Of a stretch of 64,000 nt of DNA, positions 44,716-51,734 are shown in pieces. Within the stretch, counting starts at the first letter, position 1. Each line of letters begins with the position of its first letter. Both the position numbers and the translations under genes were made by a program. The DNA is taken from NCBI RefSeq assembly GCF_023078335.1, contig NZ_CP095550.1:2152001-2216000 (forward strand), in the 5' to 3' direction. This DNA comes from Metabacillus endolithicus (GTDB lineage Bacteria > Bacillota > Bacilli > Bacillales > Bacillaceae). The notes beneath the pieces were generated by a model. That model did no database searches, was not told the origin of the DNA, and saw only the letters and a list, made by a program, of their open reading frames with translations.

Positions 44716-45056
44716 TGTTCATCCCTCCTAGTTTCATAATATTATCCAACAAAACCTTAGCAATATATCTACAAAATTCTACATTCCTTTTTAAAGTCCT
44801 TTTCGATGTTAAAATCTTCGCAGAAATAATATTTTTTCCTCATTGTGACTCGTTAATGAACATTATTTATTAGACCCCATACTTAAGAGAAGTTTATATG
44901 CTATTAACAAGAATCCTAAAAATTCTACTATATTAATAGTGACATTTATAATTTTTTACTTGATTTACCCTATAAAGGGAAATATTGACTATTATTACAG
45001 TAATATAGTAAATTTATTACGTGACTTTTATACTATTTCTATATGGGGAGGACAAC
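44716..45056. other. Divergent promoter region
   Basis: No gene is seen. TTGACT at 44985 with TAAATT 18 bases later could be the promoter of the 45057 gene. Confidence 0.4.
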
Positions 45057-45983
45057 ATGAAAAGAATCATCATAGCACTTTTATTTACCATTTTAGTTGG
45101 ATCACTGCTTCCAGCTACATCAGAGGCTTCAACTGATGTGAACTACAACAATGCAGTAAAACAAGGTAATAGCCTTAGATTATTAACGATTTCGTTTAAT
45201 GCAACTATTGATGATGGTGATATCGCTGTGATTGATAGCATGTATGATGAATTAAGTTCAGAAATTAAGAAAACAGAAAAAATGATTGGTAAAGTTTCAG
45301 GATCAAAGAATAGAAAAACACTTAACGAAAAATATGTAACACCTGCAAAAGTTGCAAGAGAACGAGTGATTTATGAAGTATCTCAATTTAGATTACTATT
45401 TGTAATAGAAGATTGGTTCCAAAAAAATGATTTTGAATCAATGGAAAAAGATTATGCAAAGCTTGAGCGATTAAAGAAGCGTGCTGTTGAGATTAAAAAA
45501 GCTGGTGGGTATAAGGCTCTACCTACATCAGTAAATAATGAATTAGATTCTTATGAGCAATGGATAAAAGATAGATTCACGTTTACACCAATTGAACAAA
45601 TGCCAGTTTTTCAAACTCATCAGGATGCATATACATACAGACTTAGTGAAGATCTTCAATTTAATTCAAACACAAGATATCTTTATGATAATGGTTTGGC
45701 ATTAATATGGCGATATTCTGTAGAGCATAGGGAAGTATATTGGTTAAATGGAAACTATGATACAATAAGTGGAAAAATCGTAATAGGGAAACAAAATGAG
45801 GGTGTGGATTGGGCTGGATCGTTAAAGATTAAAGTAGATGGCTCAGAGGTTTATTATACAGACATTCCTGCAACGATCACAGAACCTTGGGAATTTGATG
45901 TTGATTTAAGGGGAGCAAACCTTGTGGAAGTAACCCTTCGAGGATCTAATATTGCATTGACTGACACTAATTTCAATAGATAG
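45057..45983 (+). CDS. Secreted protein with SbsC C-terminal-like domain
   Basis: A 308-residue secreted protein with a signal peptide ending near PATSEAS. Residues 30-170 are the SbsC-like helical domain (KVARERVIYEVSQFRLL; KKRAVEIKKAGGYKALP), clearly paralogous to the 15635 protein. The C-terminal beta-rich part (NGNYDTISGKIVIGKQNEG to LTDTNFNR) is also shared with that protein. The ATG at 45057 follows GGGGAGG. It is the only plus-strand member of the family here. A REP-based terminator follows the stop. Confidence 0.82.
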   Translation: MKRIIIALLFTILVGSLLPATSEASTDVNYNNAVKQGNSLRLLTISFNATIDDGDIAVIDSMYDELSSEIKKTEKMIGKVSGSKNRKTLNEKYVTPAKVARERVIYEVSQFRLLFVIEDWFQKNDFESMEKDYAKLERLKKRAVEIKKAGGYKALPTSVNNELDSYEQWIKDRFTFTPIEQMPVFQTHQDAYTYRLSEDLQFNSNTRYLYDNGLALIWRYSVEHREVYWLNGNYDTISGKIVIGKQNEGVDWAGSLKIKVDGSEVYYTDIPATITEPWEFDVDLRGANLVEVTLRGSNIALTDTNFNR

Positions 45984-46016
45984 GGACGTGGGGACAGGCA
46001 CCACGTCCCTTTGTTT
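45983..46016 (+). terminator. REP-derived terminator
   Basis: GGGACGTGG and CCACGTCCC pair around the REP core and are followed by TTTGTTTG on the plus strand, directly at the stop of the 45057 gene. Confidence 0.6.
45991..46009 (+). repeat. REP copy (F) in terminator
   Basis: GGGACAGGCACCACGTCCC within a longer hairpin at a gene end. Confidence 0.8.
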
Positions 46017-46032
46017 GTCAGCAAGAAACTTT

Positions 46033-46051
46033 GGGACATGGAACCTGTCCC
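46033..46051 (-). repeat. REP copy (R)
   Basis: GGGACATGGAACCTGTCCC; inverted partner of the copy at 45991. Confidence 0.87.
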
Positions 46052-46151
46052 TCCTGATTCAAGAAAATTGAATAGGTAAAAAGAAACCCTACCTACGACA
46101 CTTTTCGACAACAATCGACAATGTTAATATTACATTGTGTGTTTTACCTTT

Positions 46152-46180
46152 CGAGATGCAATTTATGCATCTCTTTTTTT
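46152..46180 (+). terminator. Intrinsic terminator
   Basis: The stem GAGATGCA/TGCATCTC is followed by T7 on the plus strand. Confidence 0.75.
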
Positions 46181-46250
46181 ATATCCTTTAAATATCTATA
46201 TTCGCTCTCGATATCTTAACTGTAACTATAATATATCTATCAATTCTCCG

Positions 46251-47054
46251 TCAATTCCTATTCAATTGAATACCGTTATACGGCCCTACATTGACTGTTC
46301 CAAGAATTTGCTTCCACATGCCTTCTCGTTTAATGATGTCAGCACCTTCATAAAATTCTATAACCGAAAAAATGACTTCGTTATAGCCCTTTTCCAATAC
46401 AAATAAGTTCAGGTGGTGAGCATCACCTAAAGAATTTAAATGGTTTACCCACCTCTCTAGTATCCCGCCAGTTCCATATGCACTTCCTATATATCTACTT
46501 GTGCCATCCTCAGATCGCTGAATGTAAATACCTTTTTGTGATAGAACTTTCTTTATAGTATTATCTTCTGAATTATCTTCCCAAATTTTAATAATCTCTT
46601 TCCACTTAAATGTCATGCCCATTACATCAATAATCGATGTATCGACATTCGGAAGTTCTAACCCTTCGAATCTAGACATTCGAGCTACCGAACTGCTTTC
46701 TTTACATATTTTAATAATGTCTTTATTCAATAAGAGATTTTTAATTTGACATGTTAATGAGTCATAGTCTGCTGTTTTAAAAACAGTAAGGTACTTTTTG
46801 GTTGATCCTTGAAAACCCTCAATACCCGCAAAACTTTCTCTTAGATCATCCACCATATCTGTAGCATGATATATTCTAAAGTAAAAGTCATTCTCGGTAC
46901 CAACTACCTCAAAAGCACGTATTTTATAAATGTTTGGCTTAACCCTATAAGAAACATAAGGAGTTGTGCGATCTCTTTTGTCGTCCTTTTCCCTAATATC
47001 AAATAAATCTGATAATCCACTGTTATGATATAAATCCGCTAAAATATCAAACAT
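46251..47054 (-). CDS. GIY-YIG nuclease domain protein
   Basis: A 267-residue protein with a C-terminal GIY-YIG domain (KGIYIQRSEDGTSRYIGSAY; GGILERWVNHL), with Glu in IKREGMWKQI as likely metal ligand. The N-terminal 170 residues (YVSYRVKPNIYKIRAFEVVG) differ from those of the 43545 protein. The ATG at 47054 has GGAG upstream; a GTG at 47075 is possible. Such architectures occur in restriction-like or mobile nucleases, but its target is unknown. Confidence 0.8.
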   Translation of the reverse strand: MFDILADLYHNSGLSDLFDIREKDDKRDRTTPYVSYRVKPNIYKIRAFEVVGTENDFYFRIYHATDMVDDLRESFAGIEGFQGSTKKYLTVFKTADYDSLTCQIKNLLLNKDIIKICKESSSVARMSRFEGLELPNVDTSIIDVMGMTFKWKEIIKIWEDNSEDNTIKKVLSQKGIYIQRSEDGTSRYIGSAYGTGGILERWVNHLNSLGDAHHLNLFVLEKGYNEVIFSVIEFYEGADIIKREGMWKQILGTVNVGPYNGIQLNRN

Positions 47055-47228
47055 TATTCTCCATTTCCCTTCCACAAATTAAGGTAACTTGAAACTGGCA
47101 AATTATCTATTTTTAGTAGTTTTCTAAACTAGTTATATAATAACATTGTTTTCCAATTTCAAATAAACATATATGTTACCGATATAAAAAAGGTGTTTTT
47201 ATAAATGGCTAATTATAGGGAGGAAAAT

Positions 47229-47918
47229 ATGAATTTAAAGAATGGAATGCTTATAGTAGTTGTCATTATGATTCTTTCAGCATGCAATCAGGAAGACGCA
47301 GCATCTAGCTATGACATAGACATAAGCGAACAAAGTTATGAAGAATCAAGCAATAGTTATGACAGTGTTAGTAAAATCGATGAATCTTTAAGTGAAGGTT
47401 ATAACGAAAGTGGAGAAGATTACTCAGCAGATGAATCTTTACCTAACCAAGAAGCTATTTCTGATGATATGAATGGAGTCACGTTTGATGAACTAAGAGA
47501 TGCTGTTGTCAATCAAAATTCAGAACACACTTCTGATCCACAAGAATACATATCTAAGTTTAATGCTTGCTTAAATATTTATGAAGATGCATTCAAATCA
47601 GTTCCTGACGTTAATAATGAAGAGATTAATTTTGAACAGTTAAGTGGGAACTTTGACCATTTCCAACGAGCTGTAGAATGTTATCAAAATGATGTGCCTT
47701 ATTATGATTCTGGTGATGAATTGTTAGACCTTATAGTTACTTATGTGGATATGCAAAATAAGGTTGTAAATTATATTAGCTGGGGTAGAAGAATACAAGA
47801 TAAAATGGCAGCCGGAGAAGATTACAGTATTGAACTGGAACATTTTATGACTACTGTAAGCCAAATGGTAGAGAATAGGAATATTTTTATTAACCATTAC
47901 ACTTCTTTTATGGAATAA
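47229..47918 (+). CDS. Putative lipoprotein with acidic Ser/Asp/Tyr-rich linker
   Basis: A 229-residue exported protein with a short signal peptide and lipobox ILSAC. Residues 25-85 are rich in Ser, Asp, Glu and Tyr (YDIDISEQSYEESSNSYDS), followed by a helical domain (VTFDELRDAVVNQNSEH onward). The ATG at 47229 follows GGGAGG; the upstream ATG of the longer frame lacks a ribosome site. No family recognised. A strong terminator follows. Confidence 0.7.
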   Translation: MNLKNGMLIVVVIMILSACNQEDAASSYDIDISEQSYEESSNSYDSVSKIDESLSEGYNESGEDYSADESLPNQEAISDDMNGVTFDELRDAVVNQNSEHTSDPQEYISKFNACLNIYEDAFKSVPDVNNEEINFEQLSGNFDHFQRAVECYQNDVPYYDSGDELLDLIVTYVDMQNKVVNYISWGRRIQDKMAAGEDYSIELEHFMTTVSQMVENRNIFINHYTSFME

Positions 47919-47930
47919 AATAAAAGAGGG

Positions 47931-47980
47931 TGTCCTAAAAGTATAGCTTTTGGGACACTTCTCTTTTTTGATTATCTTAA
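47931..47980. terminator. Bidirectional intrinsic terminator
   Basis: AAAAGAGGGTGTCC pairs with GGGACACTTCTCTTTT through a long stem, with T6 on the plus strand and T-rich sequence on the minus strand. Confidence 0.8.
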
Positions 47981-48049
47981 TACTAAAACAAGAGATACTC
48001 TTGGAGAGCAGTATCATCTAACAAAGTAATAGGTAAATCAGCTCCAATA

Positions 48050-48433
48050 TTAATATGATTTGGGATTCTCTATAAATTCAATTCCTGCTAATTGATAACG
48101 ATAAAATGGATTATGACCATCCCATCCTTCTTGCATACTGGTTGAAGGTAACGAGTCGTCTTCTTCCTTAGTCACAGTACAAGTGTAATAATATTTCATC
48201 AACACTTTATAAATTTCTTCATAAGTTAAATTTTCTTGGTATGCTTTATCAACCAGCATTTTCAAATATAGGTTTTTAGGTACTATGTGTTCAAAGATTA
48301 ATTTTTTCTTTTCCTTTTGCTGCAATACAAGCAAGGCTTGCGGAGTTATAAAGTCGGTCATACTATATTTTCCTTTATATAAGTCATTCTGCCGATGATA
48401 GCTTTCTGTTAAAAAGTACAAATCATCTCCCAA
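48050..48433 (-). CDS. Hypothetical protein, 5' end uncertain
   Basis: The annotated frame starts at a TTG with no clear ribosome site (127 aa: MGDDLYFLTESYHRQNDLYK). The same frame stays open for about 110 more bases upstream and reads sensibly (EFSRVEFIEFLSQHLEEIIQ, then LKLQISDPRLKQYHLSPKG), but has no start codon before it overlaps the 48549 gene. So the true start may be lost or frameshifted. No family is recognised. Confidence 0.5.
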   Translation of the reverse strand: MGDDLYFLTESYHRQNDLYKGKYSMTDFITPQALLVLQQKEKKKLIFEHIVPKNLYLKMLVDKAYQENLTYEEIYKVLMKYYYTCTVTKEEDDSLPSTSMQEGWDGHNPFYRYQLAGIEFIENPKSY

Positions 48434-48548
48434 ACCTTTGGGACTTAAATGGTATTGCTTTAATCGTGGGTCACTTATTTGGAGCTTTAGTTGAATGATT
48501 TCTTCTAAATGTTGACTTAAAAACTCGATAAATTCTACTCTTGAAAAC

Positions 48549-48806
48549 TCAGTTGTTATAGAAGATGAATATTGATTCTCCTTTGATGGCTCCCTTTTTA
48601 GCCCTTGCTAGTTCATCTATATTATTAAAACTGTATACTGCACCATTTGTATGTGTATAAAATTCGTTATCTTGTATTCCTTTATTAATTATTGTCCAAG
48701 GAAAGCGCTCTCGGCCTAGTTCCGATTTCATAAAATGAGCTGCCTTTTGAATTGATGGAAACTCAGCAAGGGGTTCATTGTCTTTATATATGGTAACTCT
48801 TTTCAT
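48549..48806 (-). CDS. Small hypothetical protein (85 aa)
   Basis: An 85-residue protein starting MKRVTIYKDNEPLAEFPSIQ and containing KAAHFMKSELGRERFPWTII, a pattern like small phage-type accessory proteins that vary codon-by-codon around a helix-turn-helix, but I cannot name it. AAGGTGAAAAG precedes the ATG. It is directly upstream of the 48050 gene and overlaps its extended frame. Confidence 0.6.
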   Translation of the reverse strand: MKRVTIYKDNEPLAEFPSIQKAAHFMKSELGRERFPWTIINKGIQDNEFYTHTNGAVYSFNNIDELARAKKGAIKGESIFIFYNN

Positions 48807-48969
48807 CTTTTCACCTTATTTCTAGTAGAAAATTCTTTGCAACCTATCATTCTCCAGTATTTATCCACCCCATCATATAATTATGAGGTTACGTATAATA
48901 AAGAAAATATCCCTTATAGTTTAAAACTCATTATGTAAACCATATCTTTCTTCTATTGCAGAGTTTTTC

Positions 48970-49180
48970 TAAAAAAAGTAAACTAGCGTCTATATCCCTT
49001 TCTCTTCAGAATAGACGCTAGTTTATTGGACTAAAATAAATTTATATTAAATAATAGATAGAATTTCCGCGAATCCGTGGCAAAGAACCAGACCCTATTT
49101 AGAAAACTCCTTCAAAATCTCTTCTTCCATCTTCAGCAAAGTTTCAGAGATTTCATTTGGTAAAGCTTCATATCCACCGG
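48970..49180. repeat. Segment duplicated at 56332-56537
   Basis: The terminator, the degenerate REP and the last 25 or so codons of the SbsC-domain gene recur with high similarity at 56332-56537. Confidence 0.7.
48972..49024 (-). terminator. Intrinsic terminator
   Basis: The stem AAACTAGCGTCTAT/ATAGACGCTAGTTT is followed by T7 on the minus strand; it ends the 49095 gene and is duplicated at 56333. Confidence 0.75.
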
Positions 49181-50672
49181 CCTTTTTAATTTCAACTGCT
49201 CGTTTCTTTAATCGACCTAGTTTTTCATAGGCAGATTGTGCTTTGTCAAATTGTCCATCCGATTGTAGGTCTTGGATAATTCTCATTAATCTAAGCTGTG
49301 AAACCTCATAAATCACACGTTCTCTAGCAATCTTGGCAGGGCGCACGTATGATTCCAATAAGTGTGTTCTTCTTGTTTTCCCTGATACTTTACCAATAAT
49401 CCGTTCAGTTCTACCAATTTGGTAGGAAAGCTCGTCGTAAAGGCTATCCACCTTAGCGATATCTCCTGACTGTATAGCTGCATTCACCTTTTTCATTTCC
49501 ATTCGTACCGTAGATCCAACCTTCTCTGCATCTTTATGTCTAGCATCCGTTGCTTTTACTGTAAGATAAACAGGCTTACTTTTATTTCCTGCACTGTCAC
49601 GTGTTTGAACTCTTACAGTAGAACCGGCCTTTGGAGGTGTAATATCAATACTAAAAGAGCCATCTTTATCGGCTTTCTCTATTGTAATGAATTTACCCGC
49701 TATTTCGATATTTACATCTGCATTTGCTTCTGTTTTACCTGTTATAAGTCTAGTAGCATCGGTCATTTCATAAACGTAAGAAATCACTGGTGGTGTTACA
49801 TCGTTTTCCTTAACGATAAAGGAATAAGGAGCCTCATCGCCGCTTATTCTAATATAGTAAGTTCCTTCAGGCAGAGTTTGATCGATATGTGTAAAAACAG
49901 GGCCATTATCTTTCACCTCTACCCCTGTACTTGTCGTGTATGAGCCATATGATTTACCATTACTATCTTCTATAGACACATTCCACTGGTGTTCAGCACT
50001 GTTTCTTATTGACAACGATATGCCACCAGTTTCATTCGTTTGGAATCTGTAGTAATCGCTTTCACCATAACTACCGCCTTGGTTTTGAATGGCTCCCTTA
50101 TACGTTTGGTCAAATTCGATGTTGTTCGCACTGATTTTATCGTTATTAAATTCTTTTTCGAAATAATCTCCTGCTTCATAAGAAACTTGGAAATAGTAAG
50201 GCTCTTCTAAGTTAAAGTATGTAGAACTGCAAGCTAAACAACTTAATTTATAAGGTCCTAAGAAAAAATAATAAGTGCCTGCTGGTAAGCCAATCTCTTT
50301 TTCTGTGTATTCTATTCCATCATCTCTTACAACGACTCCATCTAACGAATAAACTCTATCATATGAATTTGATTCACCATCTGTAAGATAGATGTACCAC
50401 TTTTTACTAACATGATTACGTAGTTTTATTTTCACTTTACCCGGTTCATCTAGTTTAAAATAATAATAATCAGTATCTTGTATATCCTGAATTTCCCCCG
50501 TATAAAGTGTATCGAATTGGACTAAATCTGAATCCTTTAGTCCCTCTTGTTCTCTTTCTGGAAATGATATTGCAGTGCTTAGGTCATCCTCTGCAGATGC
50601 ATAATCTGGACTAAGGCTAAAAACAGCTACCACCAAAAGTAATAATAATGCCAAAAACATCTTTCTGTTCAT
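49095..50672 (-). CDS. Secreted PPC, Ig-like and SbsC-domain protein
   Basis: A 525-residue secreted protein. The signal peptide ends near SPDYASAED, two PPC-like beta domains follow (residues 30-290; EPGKVKIKLRNHVSKKWYIY, LPEGTYYIRISGDEAPYSF), then a bacterial Ig-like domain (TGKTEANADVNIEIAGKFIT; VRVQTRDSAGNKSKP), and finally the SbsC-like domain with KIARERVIYEVSQLRLM. The ATG at 50672 has GGGAGG six bases upstream. It is probably a cell-surface adhesin or matrix protein. Confidence 0.82.
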   Translation of the reverse strand: MNRKMFLALLLLLVVAVFSLSPDYASAEDDLSTAISFPEREQEGLKDSDLVQFDTLYTGEIQDIQDTDYYYFKLDEPGKVKIKLRNHVSKKWYIYLTDGESNSYDRVYSLDGVVVRDDGIEYTEKEIGLPAGTYYFFLGPYKLSCLACSSTYFNLEEPYYFQVSYEAGDYFEKEFNNDKISANNIEFDQTYKGAIQNQGGSYGESDYYRFQTNETGGISLSIRNSAEHQWNVSIEDSNGKSYGSYTTSTGVEVKDNGPVFTHIDQTLPEGTYYIRISGDEAPYSFIVKENDVTPPVISYVYEMTDATRLITGKTEANADVNIEIAGKFITIEKADKDGSFSIDITPPKAGSTVRVQTRDSAGNKSKPVYLTVKATDARHKDAEKVGSTVRMEMKKVNAAIQSGDIAKVDSLYDELSYQIGRTERIIGKVSGKTRRTHLLESYVRPAKIARERVIYEVSQLRLMRIIQDLQSDGQFDKAQSAYEKLGRLKKRAVEIKKAGGYEALPNEISETLLKMEEEILKEFSK

Positions 50673-50858
50673 AATCATCCTCCCCCTTTTTTTATCAATT
50701 CTAGGAAAATTATACACTACTACTATGTTAAAATAAACCAATTTACCCTTGAAATTCAGATGAAAGATAGAAATTATCCCCTCAGATTAAGTCTAAGGTC
50801 CTTACGCTTCTTCCTCAATAAGATTGCTCTTTTCATTACTACTAGCTATCTTTTTCCT

Positions 50859-50906
50859 ATGCAAATTGATTTTGGTTATGCAGAGATAAAGCGATATGTT
50901 GATTAA
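50859..50906 (+). pseudogene. 3' remnant of a paralogue of the 38188 gene
   Basis: The codons for QIDFGYAE before a TAA match the DNA encoding EIDFGYAE at the end of the 38188 gene almost base for base. A REP lies seven bases beyond. Nothing of the rest of the gene is recognisable. The region 50673-51018 otherwise holds no gene. Confidence 0.5.
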
Positions 50907-50912
50907 ATACAC

Positions 50913-50931
50913 GGGACAAGGAACCTGTCCC
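50913..50931 (-). repeat. REP copy (R)
   Basis: Exact copy beyond the gene remnant at 50859; the last REP in the window. Confidence 0.9.
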
Positions 50932-51018
50932 CTTGTCAAATTTTAATTTACATAATTGGAATACTTTTGGTAAAATCAACTAAAGGATTAGTTCTTTTGG
51001 ACCAAAGGAGATAAAAAA

Positions 51019-51213
51019 ATGAAGCCTCTATCCGTTACCGAACCTACATCGCCTACTAATGCCGACTTATTAGTTAAAATTAACTGCCTCAGAGTTGAAT
51101 TAATTGAAGTGGGCTTATTAATTGGACTGAACCATCCTATAACGATTTCCCTTAGTCAAAAACTAGATAAGTTGATTTCAGAGTACCAAAAGACTCAAAT
51201 ATACGGACATTAA
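51019..51213 (+). CDS. Spo0E-like aspartyl-phosphate phosphatase
   Basis: A 64-residue protein with the Spo0E family pattern: helix LLVKINCLRVELIEVGLLIG, a short loop, then the signature ISLSQKLDKLISEYQ with Ser-Gln-x-Leu-Asp. These proteins dephosphorylate Spo0A-P and so hold back sporulation. AAAGGAG precedes the ATG. A SinI-like gene starts 15 bases downstream, likely on the same transcript. Confidence 0.82.
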   Translation: MKPLSVTEPTSPTNADLLVKINCLRVELIEVGLLIGLNHPITISLSQKLDKLISEYQKTQIYGH

Positions 51214-51228
51214 AGTAGAGGAGGTTAT

Positions 51229-51360
51229 ATGCAAATGGATAACGAATTAAGTAAAGAAATCATAGAGTTAGTAAAGATCGCCTCAGAATCTGGGGTAAGT
51301 AAAGAGGATTTCATTAAATTTCTAGAAGAAAAAAGCAATACTTCTTCTAAAGCATTATAA
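51229..51360 (+). CDS. SinI-like anti-repressor small protein
   Basis: A 43-residue protein, MQMDNELSKEIIELVKIASE then SGVSKEDFIKFLEEK, with the helix-turn-helix dimerisation pattern of SinI, which binds and inactivates the biofilm repressor SinR. GAGGAGG precedes the ATG. Being adjacent to a Spo0E-like gene suggests a small operon tuning sporulation versus matrix production. The match is by pattern only, since the domain is very short. Confidence 0.68.
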   Translation: MQMDNELSKEIIELVKIASESGVSKEDFIKFLEEKSNTSSKAL

Positions 51361-51432
51361 GAGTAAATTATAAAAAGAGCGTCTCTAATAAGAAATCTCC
51401 CTAAATGTTAAATGTATCGAACAAAAGCAAGA

Positions 51433-51660
51433 CTACTCAGTATCAATAGACGATGACGGGTTGTGTGTATTAAAGTATATTTCTATTTGATTTAACCCCT
51501 TTACATCAATCGTAAATTTTTTTGCTTCATCTCTTGGATTCATTTGATGATGAAGAATTTCTCTTCCTTTTTCATTTTCCTCATATCTGTTGGATATTAA
51601 AATGTTTTCCCCTTTTACAGTTCTATCGTTCTGTTTTCCTTTTATTGCACCATAACACAT
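51433..51660 (-). CDS. Small hypothetical protein
   Basis: A 75-residue hydrophilic protein beginning MCYGAIKGKQNDRTVKGENI. The ATG at 51660 has AGGTGA upstream; a GTG at 51672 is possible. It has one Cys and a charged C-terminus ending SSSIDTE. No family is recognised and no partner is evident; it lies between the SinI-like gene and the large surface protein. Confidence 0.5.
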   Translation of the reverse strand: MCYGAIKGKQNDRTVKGENILISNRYEENEKGREILHHQMNPRDEAKKFTIDVKGLNQIEIYFNTHNPSSSIDTE

Positions 51661-51701
51661 AGTAGATTTCACCTAATAATTTAATAACTGTATTGATCTT
51701 A

Positions 51702-51734
51702 ACAAAAAGAAAGCTATGACAATGTCATAGCCTT
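51702..51734 (-). terminator. Intrinsic terminator
   Basis: The stem GGCTATGACA/TGTCATAGC is followed by TTCTTTTT on the minus strand, ending the large surface-protein gene. Confidence 0.75.

Noticed and set aside
259..50931. REPs as CRISPR repeats
   Set aside because: Spacing is irregular, genes lie between copies, and no cas genes are present.
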